DNA of 43,899 bases, from NCBI GenBank assembly GCA_013289475.1, contig JABCZW010000019.1:1-43899 (forward strand), written 5' to 3'. Below, piece after piece: positions 1-8,758 of this stretch (position 1 is the first letter of the stretch; each line of letters starts with the position of its first letter). The notes below the pieces were generated by a model. The model saw only the letters and a program-made list of their open reading frames with translations. It was not told the DNA's origin and did not search any database. The stretch comes from Bacteroidota bacterium (GTDB taxonomy: Bacteria > Bacteroidota > Bacteroidia > JABEUT01). Position numbers and translations under genes: made by a program.

Positions 1-309
1 CCATCGTTAGCCTATACTTTATTTAATGCAGGCATTGGTACAAGCTTTGTTAATCCTAAAACAGCACGCACTATCTGCATGTTTTATATTAATATTACAA
101 ACCTTACCAATCTTGCTTATTATGACCATACCAGCCGCCCGCAGTACTTTTTGGCATATAACGGGGTTTCGCCGGTACAGGTAACATCACCAATCCAGGG
201 AATATATAATATGGGACGTAACATAGGCTTCAAGCTCATATTTCCTTTTGGGGGCGCTAAACCTTTAGCAGATGTTTTTGACAGTAGTAAAGCAACTGAA
301 AATAATTGA
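1..309 (+). CDS. TonB-dependent receptor, C-terminal fragment (5' end outside window)
   Basis: The frame is open from the first base of the window to the TGA at 307-309, so this is the last ~102 residues of a longer protein. The sequence resembles the last strands of a TonB-dependent outer-membrane receptor: NaGiGtsF, then FYINITNLTNLAYYDHTSR, then a final strand YNMGRNIGFKLIFPF. These segments are typical of the end of the 22-strand barrel that imports iron complexes or other large nutrients with energy from TonB. Unusually, about 19 polar residues follow the terminal aromatic strand, whereas such barrels usually end on the aromatic residue. Substrate cannot be told from this fragment. A hairpin terminator lies just downstream. 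The family call rests on motif recognition alone. Confidence 0.72.
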   Translation, partial: PSLAYTLFNAGIGTSFVNPKTARTICMFYINITNLTNLAYYDHTSRPQYFLAYNGVSPVQVTSPIQGIYNMGRNIGFKLIFPFGGAKPLADVFDSSKATENN

Positions 310-367
310 AACTTATTTCAGGCACTCCCGTTAAAATAGGTAAGGGATTAATTTTTTTGTTGGTTTT

Positions 368-397
368 AAGCCCCCGGTTTTCATAGTCCGGGGGCTT
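368..397 (+). terminator. Rho-independent-like terminator after the receptor gene
   Basis: A perfect 10-bp stem (AAGCCCCCGG pairing with CCGGGGGCTT) encloses a 10-nt loop. It lies about 60 bases after the receptor stop codon. The T tract after it is short (TTT, then GCC), so termination may be only moderate. Confidence 0.7.
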
Positions 398-439
398 TGC
401 CATTATAGAGGTTGCCTTTTTAGACTGTTATATAATTTG

Positions 440-447
440 TATATTTG
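440..447 (+). promoter_or_regulatory. Bacteroidetes -7 box (TATATTTG) for the NHL gene
   Basis: An exact match to the Bacteroidetes -7 consensus TAnnTTTG, 19 bases before the chosen ATG at 467. I see no well-spaced -33 TTTG element. Its position favours the ATG at 467 over the in-frame GTG at 464 only weakly, since both lie downstream. Confidence 0.45.
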
Positions 448-466
448 AGTTAATCAATTTATAGTG

Positions 467-1807
467 ATGAAAAAGGTAACAATTGCTTTTTTGGTGCTTC
501 TTATAACCTCTTCGCTTTCTTACGGGCAGATAATTAATACTATTGCAGGAGATAGTACTGCCGGTTATAACGGAGATGGCATTTCTGCCAATTTTGCAAA
601 ATTAAACCAACCATCAAGCGTTGCAGTAGATGCTTCAGGCAATATTTACATTGCAGATTTTTCCAATAACCGCATCCGCAAGGTAAATACATCGGGGACT
701 ATTACGACCATAGCAGGCAATGGAATTGCAGGTTATAAAGGTGATAACGGACCTGCAATTTCCGCAGAAATAGATGAACCATATTCAATTACATTAGATA
801 AATCGGGCAATATTTACATTGCCGATTACTACTACAACATCATCCGGAAAGTAAATACCTTGGGCATTATTTCAACTGTTGCTGGTAATGGAACAAGAGG
901 TTACAGTGGTGATGGTGGCCCTGCAACTTCAGCTCAGCTACATTGGCCCAGTGGCATTGCCGTAGATAAATCGGGCAATATTTTTATTGCCGATTGCTAT
1001 AACAGCCGTATACGAAAAGTAGATGCTTCAACAGGTACTATTACTACAGTTGCAGGCAACGGAACAAAAGGCTTTAGTGGTGACGGAGGCCTTGCGACAG
1101 CTGCTACACTCAATAAATCGAACTACGCTGCAGTGGATGATTCAGGTAATATTTTTATAGCTGATACTTGGAATAACCGGGTTAGAAAAGTGAATAGCAA
1201 AACAGGAATTATTACAACCATTGCAGGATCAACATCCGGATATGGCGGTGATGGAGGCCTTGCCAGTGCTGCCAAATTATACTACCCCGAAGCTTTGAGT
1301 TTCGATCCTTCAGGCAACCTTTACATTGCTGATTCTTACAATAAGCGCATACGCATGATAAACAGCGCAGGTATAATAAGTACTGTTGCGGGTAACGGAA
1401 CTGCCGGCTATGCCGGAGACGGAGGGAACGCTACACTGGCGCAATTACGTAACCCTGTAGGAGTTACTGCCGATGCATCGGGAAATATTTATATTGTTGA
1501 CTGGCATAATAACAGTATCCGTAAAGTGACTCCCGTATTTGGAGCAAGCGAATCGGATGCAAGTAATGCAGATGATATAAAAGTAATTCCAAACCCGTTT
1601 GTTACCAGCACAACCATTTTATTCACAGATGCTGCACAGCGCTATTTGGAATTAGATGATTTAGCTGGAACGAAGTTGAAAACAATGGAGTGTACCGATA
1701 AGCAATATCAGTTCAATGGTAAGGGGCTTGCTAAAGGAGTTTATTTGTTGAAAGTATTCAATTCACAAATGATCTACGAGTCTTCGGTGAAGCTGGATAT
1801 ACAATAA
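467..1807 (+). CDS. Secreted NHL-repeat beta-propeller protein with type IX sorting domain
   Basis: This 446-residue protein starts with a signal peptide (MKKVTIAFLVLL..YGQ). Six repeats of about 55 residues follow, each with the pattern GYxGDGGxA..AxL..P..vavD.sGNiyIaD..nn.IRKV..G.i.tvAGN. That is the NHL repeat, and six units would close a six-bladed propeller. The last ~80 residues (from about VIPNPF) match the type A C-terminal sorting domain read by the type IX secretion system: PNPF, a LDDLAGTKL-like strand and GVYLLKVF. The protein is therefore probably exported through the machinery encoded at 19-25 kb and released or anchored on the surface. NHL propellers usually bind protein or glycan; no catalytic motif is visible. 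A GTG lies immediately upstream of the ATG (GTGATG); I chose the ATG. Confidence 0.88.
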   Translation: MKKVTIAFLVLLITSSLSYGQIINTIAGDSTAGYNGDGISANFAKLNQPSSVAVDASGNIYIADFSNNRIRKVNTSGTITTIAGNGIAGYKGDNGPAISAEIDEPYSITLDKSGNIYIADYYYNIIRKVNTLGIISTVAGNGTRGYSGDGGPATSAQLHWPSGIAVDKSGNIFIADCYNSRIRKVDASTGTITTVAGNGTKGFSGDGGLATAATLNKSNYAAVDDSGNIFIADTWNNRVRKVNSKTGIITTIAGSTSGYGGDGGLASAAKLYYPEALSFDPSGNLYIADSYNKRIRMINSAGIISTVAGNGTAGYAGDGGNATLAQLRNPVGVTADASGNIYIVDWHNNSIRKVTPVFGASESDASNADDIKVIPNPFVTSTTILFTDAAQRYLELDDLAGTKLKTMECTDKQYQFNGKGLAKGVYLLKVFNSQMIYESSVKLDIQ

Positions 1808-1808
1808 A

Positions 1809-1835
1809 AAAGTCCCACCTTCAGGTGAGACTTTC
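1809..1835 (-). terminator. Shared terminator between convergent NHL gene and dnaN
   Basis: The stem AAAGTCCCACCT / AGGTGAGACTTT (one mismatch) with a two-base loop lies between two convergent genes. On the minus strand the hairpin is followed by a run of T, so it best serves dnaN; on the plus strand it ends in TTT and may also stop the NHL transcript. Confidence 0.75.
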
Positions 1836-1854
1836 CTATTAACAATTTATTTTA

Positions 1855-2976
1855 TTAATTATTTAACATAACCGGCATAACCAGCATTAAAATGTCTTCG
1901 CCTTCTTTTTGTGGATTAGGTGTAATTACACCCGCACGGCTCGGGCTCGACATACCTACCCTCACTTCTTCACAATCTAAGTTCAGAAGCATATCAAGCA
2001 GAAATTTCGAGTTGAATCCAATCTCCATATCATCGCCAACATATTGGCAAGAGATACGCTCATTTGCTTCGCTGGAATAATCCAGGTCTTCACTGGTAAG
2101 TGTTAGGGCATTGCCAGTAATCTTAAGTCTTACCTGGTGTGTAGTTTTATTTGAAAGAATAGATACCCTCTTCAATGAACTAAGGAAAGAATTCCTGTCG
2201 AGCACTAATTGGTTAGGGTTGTCCTTCGGAATAACTGCATCGTAGTTAGGATATTTACCGTCAATCAACCTGCAAATCAATTGCACATTGCCAATGGTAA
2301 ATGATGCATTGGTTTTATTGTATTCAACTACAACCTTGCTATCTTTTACCGTTAAAATGTTTTTAAGCAGGTTCATTGGTTTCTTAGCAATGATCACAGC
2401 ATTTTCAACAGTTACACCTGTTACCGGGCGAATATACTTAACCAGTTTATGGGCATCGGTAGCTACAAAGGTTATGTCTTTAGTCGAAAAATTGCAATAA
2501 ACACCTGACATTACAGGCCTTAAATCGTCGTTGGCAACTGCAAAAATGGTTTTGTTGATAGCCTCAATAAGCATTTCAGCATCAACTTCTATTTTAGTTG
2601 GGGCCTCAACGGCAATCATCTTAGGGAATTCCTCTCCATCGTGGCCAGCTATTTTGTATTTACCTGATTCTGAGTTTATTTCTATTGAGAACTTGGTCGT
2701 GTCTACTATAAATGTAAGTGGCTGATCAGCAAAGCTTTTTAACATTTCTATAAGCAACTTGGCCGGTATCGTAATCTCGCCTGAATCTTTAGAATCTACA
2801 GTAAGGTTGGTCTTAATGGTAGTTTCAAGGTCAGAAGCAAATATGGTGAGTTCGCCTTTATTTAATTTGAACAGGAAATCGTCAAGAATAGGGAGCGCAT
2901 TGTTTGAATTCAGCACACCGCTGATAACCTGCAACTCCTTGAGTAGTGTATTACTCGATACTACAAACTTCATCAT
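1855..2976 (-). CDS. dnaN: DNA polymerase III subunit beta (sliding clamp)
   Basis: At 373 residues this has the usual length of the bacterial beta clamp, the ring that tethers the replicative polymerase to DNA and recruits repair factors. Three clamp domains can be followed. The first opens with MKFVVSSNTLLKELQVISGV and contains LPILDDFLFKL and the LEtti strand; the second contains RPVMSGVYCNF and VATDAHKLV; the third ends in MLVMPVMLNN, the conserved C-terminus next to the peptide-binding pocket. The gene starts ATGATG; either ATG may be used. It is not next to dnaA here. Its own promoter box lies upstream (3005-3012) and a terminator follows, so it is probably monocistronic. Confidence 0.97.
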   Translation of the reverse strand: MMKFVVSSNTLLKELQVISGVLNSNNALPILDDFLFKLNKGELTIFASDLETTIKTNLTVDSKDSGEITIPAKLLIEMLKSFADQPLTFIVDTTKFSIEINSESGKYKIAGHDGEEFPKMIAVEAPTKIEVDAEMLIEAINKTIFAVANDDLRPVMSGVYCNFSTKDITFVATDAHKLVKYIRPVTGVTVENAVIIAKKPMNLLKNILTVKDSKVVVEYNKTNASFTIGNVQLICRLIDGKYPNYDAVIPKDNPNQLVLDRNSFLSSLKRVSILSNKTTHQVRLKITGNALTLTSEDLDYSSEANERISCQYVGDDMEIGFNSKFLLDMLLNLDCEEVRVGMSSPSRAGVITPNPQKEGEDILMLVMPVMLNN

Positions 2977-3004
2977 TTTCAGTATTTATTTATTCGAAGA
3001 GTGA

Positions 3005-3012
3005 CAAATGTA
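3005..3012 (-). promoter_or_regulatory. Bacteroidetes -7 box for dnaN
   Basis: Read on the minus strand the bases are TACATTTG, an exact TAnnTTTG match, 28 bases upstream of the dnaN start. No convincing -33 box at the usual spacing. Confidence 0.45.
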
Positions 3013-3054
3013 GAAAGGCTATATCAATCCACTACACTATATATAAGTATTTAT

Positions 3055-4095
3055 TCACTTTTTTTCAACATTCATACCTTCCTGATGGATAAAATACGAG
3101 GGATCCTGCAAAAGCTTGCCAAAAACGAAGTACTGAACAAGTACAAAATCTTTGTTATTGATGAGCGCATAAAGCCTGTCCGGGTCATAGGTATAATCCT
3201 TGCCATATTTTACATTCACATTATCAGGAGCTTTCCTGTTAAAGAACCTGATATTAGTAGTCTTTCCGGTGGTATCCTGTACATCCATAATAGCTATTGG
3301 AGTAGAGCCCAGAATCGAATCTTTTTTCTCAGGGTTTACTACCACTTCCCACGACACAAACTGGAAATAAGTAAGATATTGCCTTACGGCCGTGGTGTCA
3401 AACCTTGACAATGCCTGGTGAGTAAGAGGGTTCTCTATAGTGTATTTGTTCCTGGCAACCTCACTTATGGTAAAACTGTGGTCTGCTAATGGATATTTGA
3501 TACTAACTGACTTGATCTCATTCGGGTAATAACGGAAAATGGTCCTGTCCCTCCAGCCATCTTCCTGAATAAAAAAGCGGGAAGTGAGAAATCCATCGAA
3601 GCCGGGAATGTATGTTATATAGGGCTGGTCATAATTCTGGTCGTTACGCGGGTTAACCATAAGCATATAAGTACCCATGTGGTCGTTTGTTTGGCCACCA
3701 ACAAAATACGATTTTACTTTTTTATCACCGGTATATATATCTACCTTAATGGCTATGGAAGCCAGGTCTTTAACAACTTTATCCCAGCCGCGTTTGTCAA
3801 TAATGTTTTTTACGGTAACCATTTTCATGGTATAGAGTAATGTGTTAATTGCATCCTCCCGAACAAAATACTTATCGTTTACCTTCCACTGCCCTGCACC
3901 ACTTACACGCGTAAGTGTAACACTCTGATTTTGCCTGTCAGCCATGGTAATTCTGGTAACAGCAGCAGTATCAAGCACTGCAAATTCGTTGTCCCTGGCA
4001 CCAAGAGTACTAAAGCTATTTTTAAAAAAGAGAAAATACACTGATATAAGCAGCAGAGCCACTACAGCTATAATAGTACCACGATTTTTTTTCAT
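3055..4095 (-). CDS. DUF4340 domain-containing membrane-anchored protein
   Basis: This 346-residue protein has a short basic N-terminus (MKKNRG) and one hydrophobic segment at about residues 8-24, followed by a long soluble region that would sit in the periplasm. The opening of that region (..vTRITM.d....VTLTR..gqWkvn..y.vre..in.LL..mk) fits DUF4340, a family often encoded beside ABC transporters with GldG-like subunits. No transporter is adjacent here. The gene starts 21 bases after the ychF stop, so it is probably co-transcribed with ychF. No catalytic motif is visible and the function is unknown. Confidence 0.75.
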   Translation of the reverse strand: MKKNRGTIIAVVALLLISVYFLFFKNSFSTLGARDNEFAVLDTAAVTRITMADRQNQSVTLTRVSGAGQWKVNDKYFVREDAINTLLYTMKMVTVKNIIDKRGWDKVVKDLASIAIKVDIYTGDKKVKSYFVGGQTNDHMGTYMLMVNPRNDQNYDQPYITYIPGFDGFLTSRFFIQEDGWRDRTIFRYYPNEIKSVSIKYPLADHSFTISEVARNKYTIENPLTHQALSRFDTTAVRQYLTYFQFVSWEVVVNPEKKDSILGSTPIAIMDVQDTTGKTTNIRFFNRKAPDNVNVKYGKDYTYDPDRLYALINNKDFVLVQYFVFGKLLQDPSYFIHQEGMNVEKK

Positions 4096-4116
4096 GAGAG
4101 GTATATTTACTTTTTA

Positions 4117-5214
4117 TCAGTTATTGAAACGGAAATGCATCACATCGCCATCGTTTACAATATATTCTTTGCCTTGTATCATAAGCTTACCTGCATCGCG
4201 GCAGGCCTGTTCAGAACCCAGGCTTACAAAATCATTATAACTCATTACCTCGGCTTTAATAAAGCCCTTTTCAAAGTCGGTATGTATTACACCTGCTGCC
4301 TGCGGGGCCTTTGAGCCTTTTAAAATTGTCCAAGCCCTTACCTCCTGCACACCAGCTGTAAAATAGGTCGACAGGTTAAGAAGTTTGTATGCGGCTTTGA
4401 TCAGTTTGCTTACACCCGGCTCATCTAATCCCATTTCATCAAGGAATGCCTTGCGGTCATCAGGGCTTTCTAACTGGGCAATTTCCGACTCAATGCCGGC
4501 ATCAATGATAAGCACTTCTGCATTTTCATTCTTTACTGCTTCCTTAACTAAATCAGTGTACTTGTTACCTTTTAACGAAGTCTGATCAACATTGCAAACA
4601 TAAAGCACAGGCTTCATGGTAATTAACTGCAGGTTTTTCACGTAAGCCTTATCTTCATCCGATAACTCCACCGTACGAGCCGATTTCTGTTCCGACAGAC
4701 ATTTATAATAGATACTTAGTATCTCATATTCCTTTTTAGCTTCTTTATCAGTGCCTACTTTAGCAGCTTTGGCTGCCTTTTGCATAACCTTTTCAATCGT
4801 TTCAAAGTCTTTCAGTTGAAGCTCAATATCTATGATTTCCTTATCGCGGATTGGGTTAACAGAGCCTTCAACGTGAATTACGTTAGCATCGTCAAAGCAA
4901 CGTAAAACGTGTATAATAGCGTCGGTTTCCCTGATGTTGGCGAGGAACTGGTTACCCAATCCTTCACCTTTACTGGCACCTTTTACAAGGCCGGCAATAT
5001 CAACAATATCAACTGTTGCAGGCACTACCTTCTGAGGTTTTACAAGGTCTTCCAGTTTCAGCAACCTATCGTCGGGCACTGTTATTACACCTATGTTAGG
5101 TTCAATAGTGCAAAAAGGAAAATTCGCAGCCTGGGCCTTTGCATTCGACAGGCAATTAAACAAAGTGGACTTACCAACATTGGGTAATCCTACTATTCCA
5201 CATTTTAAACTCAC
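4117..5214 (-). CDS. ychF: Redox-regulated ATPase/GTPase YchF (OLA1 family)
   Basis: The 365-residue protein opens [20 protein letters not shown], whose GLPNVGKST is the P-loop. It continues with [10 protein letters not shown], the [17 protein letters not shown] switch II region, a coiled-coil segment around residues 130-170 ([20 protein letters not shown]), and NVD (vcNVD) in place of the usual G4 NKxD. The C-terminal ~85 residues are the TGS-like domain (..[26 protein letters not shown]..). YchF prefers ATP over GTP, binds ribosomes and affects stress responses. Length and motif order are typical. The first gene of a likely two-gene unit with the DUF4340 gene; a -7 box lies just upstream. 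Confidence 0.96.
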   Translation of the reverse strand: MSLKCGIVGLPNVGKSTLFNCLSNAKAQAANFPFCTIEPNIGVITVPDDRLLKLEDLVKPQKVVPATVDIVDIAGLVKGASKGEGLGNQFLANIRETDAIIHVLRCFDDANVIHVEGSVNPIRDKEIIDIELQLKDFETIEKVMQKAAKAAKVGTDKEAKKEYEILSIYYKCLSEQKSARTVELSDEDKAYVKNLQLITMKPVLYVCNVDQTSLKGNKYTDLVKEAVKNENAEVLIIDAGIESEIAQLESPDDRKAFLDEMGLDEPGVSKLIKAAYKLLNLSTYFTAGVQEVRAWTILKGSKAPQAAGVIHTDFEKGFIKAEVMSYNDFVSLGSEQACRDAGKLMIQGKEYIVNDGDVMHFRFNN

Positions 5215-5232
5215 AGTTCTTTAGATTTCGTG

Positions 5233-5240
5233 CAAAAATA
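5233..5240 (-). promoter_or_regulatory. Bacteroidetes -7 box for ychF
   Basis: On the minus strand the bases read TATTTTTG, an exact TAnnTTTG match, 18 bases before the ychF start. No clear -33 box. The rest of 5215-5501, a divergent intergenic stretch of about 290 bases, holds this box and the one at 5470; I see no RNA gene or strong hairpin in it. Confidence 0.4.
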
Positions 5241-5469
5241 TAATAATTAACCCTTCTAATCTTACCTTTTGAGTGAATTCCGTATATGCTTATTGTAATG
5301 CTATATTTTTAATGTTAACGGATAATCCGACGCATCGGGCTGATATCACAAATTAGTCAGGAATTCTGATAGCCACTTATTGTTTTCACACATTTAGCAG
5401 CTGCCAAAATAGTTTTCAACATTCATCCATTCTTTTCAACAAACAAATAAACCCCCGATGAAAAGAATT

Positions 5470-5477
5470 TACATTTG
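5470..5477 (+). promoter_or_regulatory. Bacteroidetes -7 box that fixes the transketolase start
   Basis: TACATTTG matches TAnnTTTG exactly. The in-frame TTG at 5475 lies inside this box, so it cannot be the start of a transcript made from here; translation should begin at the ATG at 5502, about 18 bases after the expected transcription start. Confidence 0.5.
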
Positions 5478-5501
5478 AACGTTCATCAAAAACAGCCAAA
5501 A

Positions 5502-6350
5502 ATGCCATCAACAGCCGAACTTAAAAAGGTGTGCTCACAGGTACGCCGAGATATTATCCGTATGACTTCCGCAGTCCAATCGGGTCACCCGGGAGGGTCA
5601 TTGGGATGCACTGAATATTTTGTAGCCCTTTACTTCGAGATACTGCGACTTAACCCTGAAAAATTCAATATGGATGGTATTGGGGAAGATATATTTTTCC
5701 TCTCCAACGGACATATTTCACCGGTTTGGTATAGTGTTTTATCCCACAAAGGTTTTTTTCCGGTAAAGGAATTGGCAACATTCCGCAAATTAAATTCGAG
5801 GTTACAGGGCCATCCTGCTACTGCAGAACATTTACCAGGTGTACGTATTGCATCGGGTTCATTGGGCCAGGGAATGTCGGTTGCTATAGGTGCAGCACTT
5901 GCTAAAAAACTGAATAACGATAAAAATTTTGTATACAGCCTTCATGGTGATGGAGAATTACAGGAAGGGCAAATTTGGGAAGCTGCCATGTTTGCAGCAG
6001 CAAAAAAAGTCGACAACTTGATCTCTACCATCGACGTTAACAATGCACAGATAGATGGTACAACAGACGATGTATTGCCTATGGGCGACCTGAAAGCCAA
6101 ATGGACAGCCTTTGGATGGGATGTATTGGAAATAAAGAATGGCAATGATATTGAAGATGTAATTGCAACCGTTAAAAAAGCACAAGAACATTGCGGAAAA
6201 GGAAAACCTGTAATGATATTGATGCATACCAAAATGGGCTTTGGTGTTGACTTTATGGTTGGCAGTTACAAGTGGCATGGTTCAGCAACCAATCCTGAAC
6301 AGACAGAGAAAGCCCTTGCTCAATTGGAACAAACACTGGGAGATTACTAA
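5502..6350 (+). CDS. Transketolase, N-terminal (TPP-binding) subunit
   Basis: This is the N-terminal third of a transketolase as a separate 282-residue protein. It holds the diphosphate-binding half: SGHPGGSLGCTEYFVALYF, LSNGHISPVWYSVL, GSLGQGMSVAIGAAL, and the thiamine diphosphate motif HGDGELQEGQIWEA ending DVNNAQIDG (GDG..N). Transketolase moves two-carbon units between sugar phosphates in the non-oxidative pentose phosphate pathway. The subunit must pair with the C-terminal half encoded at 7742-8713. The two halves are separated here by a von Willebrand A gene that begins five bases after this stop. Start chosen at ATG 5502 because the longer TTG start overlaps the promoter box. Confidence 0.92.
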   Translation: MPSTAELKKVCSQVRRDIIRMTSAVQSGHPGGSLGCTEYFVALYFEILRLNPEKFNMDGIGEDIFFLSNGHISPVWYSVLSHKGFFPVKELATFRKLNSRLQGHPATAEHLPGVRIASGSLGQGMSVAIGAALAKKLNNDKNFVYSLHGDGELQEGQIWEAAMFAAAKKVDNLISTIDVNNAQIDGTTDDVLPMGDLKAKWTAFGWDVLEIKNGNDIEDVIATVKKAQEHCGKGKPVMILMHTKMGFGVDFMVGSYKWHGSATNPEQTEKALAQLEQTLGDY

Positions 6351-6355
6351 GAACA

Positions 6356-7723
6356 GTGAAGAAAGCCCGCAACATATTTTCAGTAATATTGTTTTTTGCA
6401 CTTTGCAACTCTGCTTTAAGGGTTCAGGCGCAGACGACAACGCGGGTGCTATTTATTTTCGATGCTTCGTTCAGCATGTATGATAAGTGGGACCATTCAC
6501 CTAAAATTGATTTTGCAAAGCGCGTACTTGTTGAACTGGTAGATAGCCTTAAAACCATACCCAACCTTCAAATGGCACTTCGTACTCTTGGTGCAGATTA
6601 CACATTATACCCTAAAAGAAATTGCGAAGACACCAGGTTGGTAGTTCCTTTTTCACCGAATAATTTTTCGGATATTGAAGGACAGATAAAATCTATAGAG
6701 CCTAAAGGCACTACACCCATTGCATATACCTTAGGTAAGTGCTCTGAGGATTTTCCTGCTTGCACCAATTGCCGCAACATTATTATTTTAATAACCGATG
6801 GCATTGAAGAGTGCGGCGGTGATCCCTGTGATGCTGCAAAGGAATTGCAGAAAAAAGGCATAACATTAAAACCTTTTGTAATAGGTATTGGCAAGGAAGA
6901 TTTTAATAATGCATATACATGCGTGGGCAAATTCTTTAACGTGCAGCAAGAAGATGATTTCAGGAGTGTGTTGAAGGTGGTAATATCAGAAGCATTAAAT
7001 AATACTACAGCACAAGTAAACCTGCTTGATTTAGAAGGGCGTGCCAGCGAAACAGATGTGGCAATGAGTTTTTATGACGAACATACCGGTAGACTGGTTT
7101 ATAATTTTATGCATACCATTAATGATGCCGGTAACCCTGACACCATTACCCTTGACCCTAACACTACATATCACTTAGTAGTTCACACCATACCTGAAGT
7201 TGATAAACACAATGTAACCTTAGTATCGGGCAAGCATAACATAATTGCATTGAAGGCTCCGCAAGGTTATCTACATTTAGTAATGGAAGGCGATAATGAA
7301 TACAAGGCTCTTTTTGCCATAGTTCGTAAACAGGATGATATGCAAACTCTGAATGTGGAGGGTGTCGAATCAACAGATAAATATATTGTAGGTAAGTATG
7401 ATTTGGAAATACTCACGATGCCGCGTATGTATGTAAAAGGCGTTAAAGTAAATGAAAGCACTACCACAACAGTAAAAATTCCGCAGGCAGGTTATGTAAG
7501 CATTACAAAACCCGGTGCAGGCCCACTGAGTGTTTACGCAGATGATGCCGGCAAAATGGACTGGGTATGCAACCTCGACCCTAATCCTGCACAACAAATA
7601 ATTATTTTGCAGCCCGGGCATTATCATATTATTTACCGTTCGGCTAACCTTAAAGAAACCATTTATACAGTTGATAAACCATTCGACGTAAAATCGGGTT
7701 CTTCAACCGTTGTAAACCTTTAA
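6356..7723 (+). CDS. Secreted von Willebrand factor A domain protein between transketolase halves
   Basis: This 455-residue protein begins at a GTG five bases after the transketolase N-subunit stop. It has a signal peptide (MKKARNIFSVILFFALC..VQAQ). A von Willebrand A domain fills residues ~30-210 with a complete metal-ion-dependent adhesion site: DASFS at residues 36-40, Thr119/Thr120 in the KGTTPI loop, and Asp148 in LITDG. Several cysteines (CTNC, CGGDPC) suggest disulfides. The remaining ~240 residues look like beta-sandwich repeats without a motif I can name. There is no sorting domain or lipobox, so a periplasmic location is the simplest guess. Such domains bind protein partners through Mg2+. 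The link to transketolase is only positional; spacing implies co-transcription. Confidence 0.85.
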   Translation: MKKARNIFSVILFFALCNSALRVQAQTTTRVLFIFDASFSMYDKWDHSPKIDFAKRVLVELVDSLKTIPNLQMALRTLGADYTLYPKRNCEDTRLVVPFSPNNFSDIEGQIKSIEPKGTTPIAYTLGKCSEDFPACTNCRNIIILITDGIEECGGDPCDAAKELQKKGITLKPFVIGIGKEDFNNAYTCVGKFFNVQQEDDFRSVLKVVISEALNNTTAQVNLLDLEGRASETDVAMSFYDEHTGRLVYNFMHTINDAGNPDTITLDPNTTYHLVVHTIPEVDKHNVTLVSGKHNIIALKAPQGYLHLVMEGDNEYKALFAIVRKQDDMQTLNVEGVESTDKYIVGKYDLEILTMPRMYVKGVKVNESTTTTVKIPQAGYVSITKPGAGPLSVYADDAGKMDWVCNLDPNPAQQIIILQPGHYHIIYRSANLKETIYTVDKPFDVKSGSSTVVNL

Positions 7724-7741
7724 CCTTGTAATATCAGGCAC

Positions 7742-8713
7742 ATGAATAAATATACCTACACCGAAAAAAAAGATACCCGCTCCGGGTTTGGAGTTGGATT
7801 ATCAGAGATTGGAAAAAAGAACCCTAAAGTGGTAGCACTTTGCGCCGACTTAACAGGCTCACTGAAGATGGATGCTTTTGCAAAAGAATTCCCCAACCGC
7901 TTTTTCCAGGTGGGCATTGCCGAAGCCAATATGATCGGTATTGCTGCGGGTTTAACTATTGGAGGTTATATTCCCTATACCGGAACCTTCGCTAATTTTT
8001 CTACAGGAAGGGTATATGACCAGATTCGCCAATCGGTTGCTTACTCAGGTAAAAATGTGAAAATATGTGCATCGCACGCCGGCCTTACACTTGGCGAAGA
8101 TGGCGCCACGCACCAGATACTGGAAGACATTGGCCTGATGAAAATGTTGCCTGGTATGGTAGTTATTAATCCTTGCGATTTTAACCAAACCAAAGCAGCA
8201 ACCATAGCAATAGCAAATTATAATGGCCCCGTTTACCTGCGTTTTGGCAGGCCATCGGTACCAGTATTTACACCGGCCGACCAGGTATTTGAAATTGGTA
8301 AAGCAGTTACTTTTACTACAGGAACCGACGTTAGCATTTTTGCAACCGGCCACCTTGTGTGGAAAGCATTAGAAGCTGTTGAAGCATTTGCGCAAAAAGG
8401 CATTTCGGCAGAAGTAATAAATATACATACTATAAAACCGCTTGATGCTGTAGCTATAATTCAATCGGTAAAAAAGACCAAATGCGTTGTAACTGCCGAA
8501 GAACACCAGATGAATGGGGGCCTTGGCGACAGTATTGCGCAATTACTCGCCAGAGAATACCCTTGTCCGCTGGAAATGGTTGCCGTAAAAGACAGCTTTG
8601 GAGAAAGTGGTACGCCTGATGAACTGATGCGCAAATATGGCCTTGATACTCCGGATATTATTAAAGCTGTAGAAAAGGTTCATGCCCGTAAAATGGTAGA
8701 GTGCGAGGGATAA
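7742..8713 (+). CDS. Transketolase, C-terminal (pyrimidine-binding and C) subunit
   Basis: This 323-residue protein is the second half of the split transketolase. It begins KDTRSGFGVGLSEIGKKNPK and contains VVALCADLTGSLKM, the FQVGIAEANMIGIAAGL motif with the glutamate that activates thiamine, YSGKNVKICASHAGLTLGEDGATHQ, and a C-terminal domain with IFATGHLVWKALEA and EEHQMNGGLGDSIAQLLA. It completes the active site of the N-terminal subunit encoded at 5502. It starts 18 bases after the intervening von Willebrand A gene, so all three genes form one probable operon. Split transketolases are known in many bacteria and archaea; the intervening gene is the oddity. Confidence 0.93.
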   Translation: MNKYTYTEKKDTRSGFGVGLSEIGKKNPKVVALCADLTGSLKMDAFAKEFPNRFFQVGIAEANMIGIAAGLTIGGYIPYTGTFANFSTGRVYDQIRQSVAYSGKNVKICASHAGLTLGEDGATHQILEDIGLMKMLPGMVVINPCDFNQTKAATIAIANYNGPVYLRFGRPSVPVFTPADQVFEIGKAVTFTTGTDVSIFATGHLVWKALEAVEAFAQKGISAEVINIHTIKPLDAVAIIQSVKKTKCVVTAEEHQMNGGLGDSIAQLLAREYPCPLEMVAVKDSFGESGTPDELMRKYGLDTPDIIKAVEKVHARKMVECEG

Positions 8714-8758
8714 TAAATTTCTGTACTTTTACTTCTAATTACTCATCAATATAAAACC

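Noticed and set aside
5475..5501. TTG start giving a nine-residue longer transketolase N-subunit
   Set aside because: The TTG lies inside the exact -7 box TACATTTG; the ATG at 5502 fits better.
5215..5501. Possible small RNA or riboswitch in the divergent gap
   Set aside because: No strong stem-loop and no recognisable riboswitch core; only two promoter boxes.
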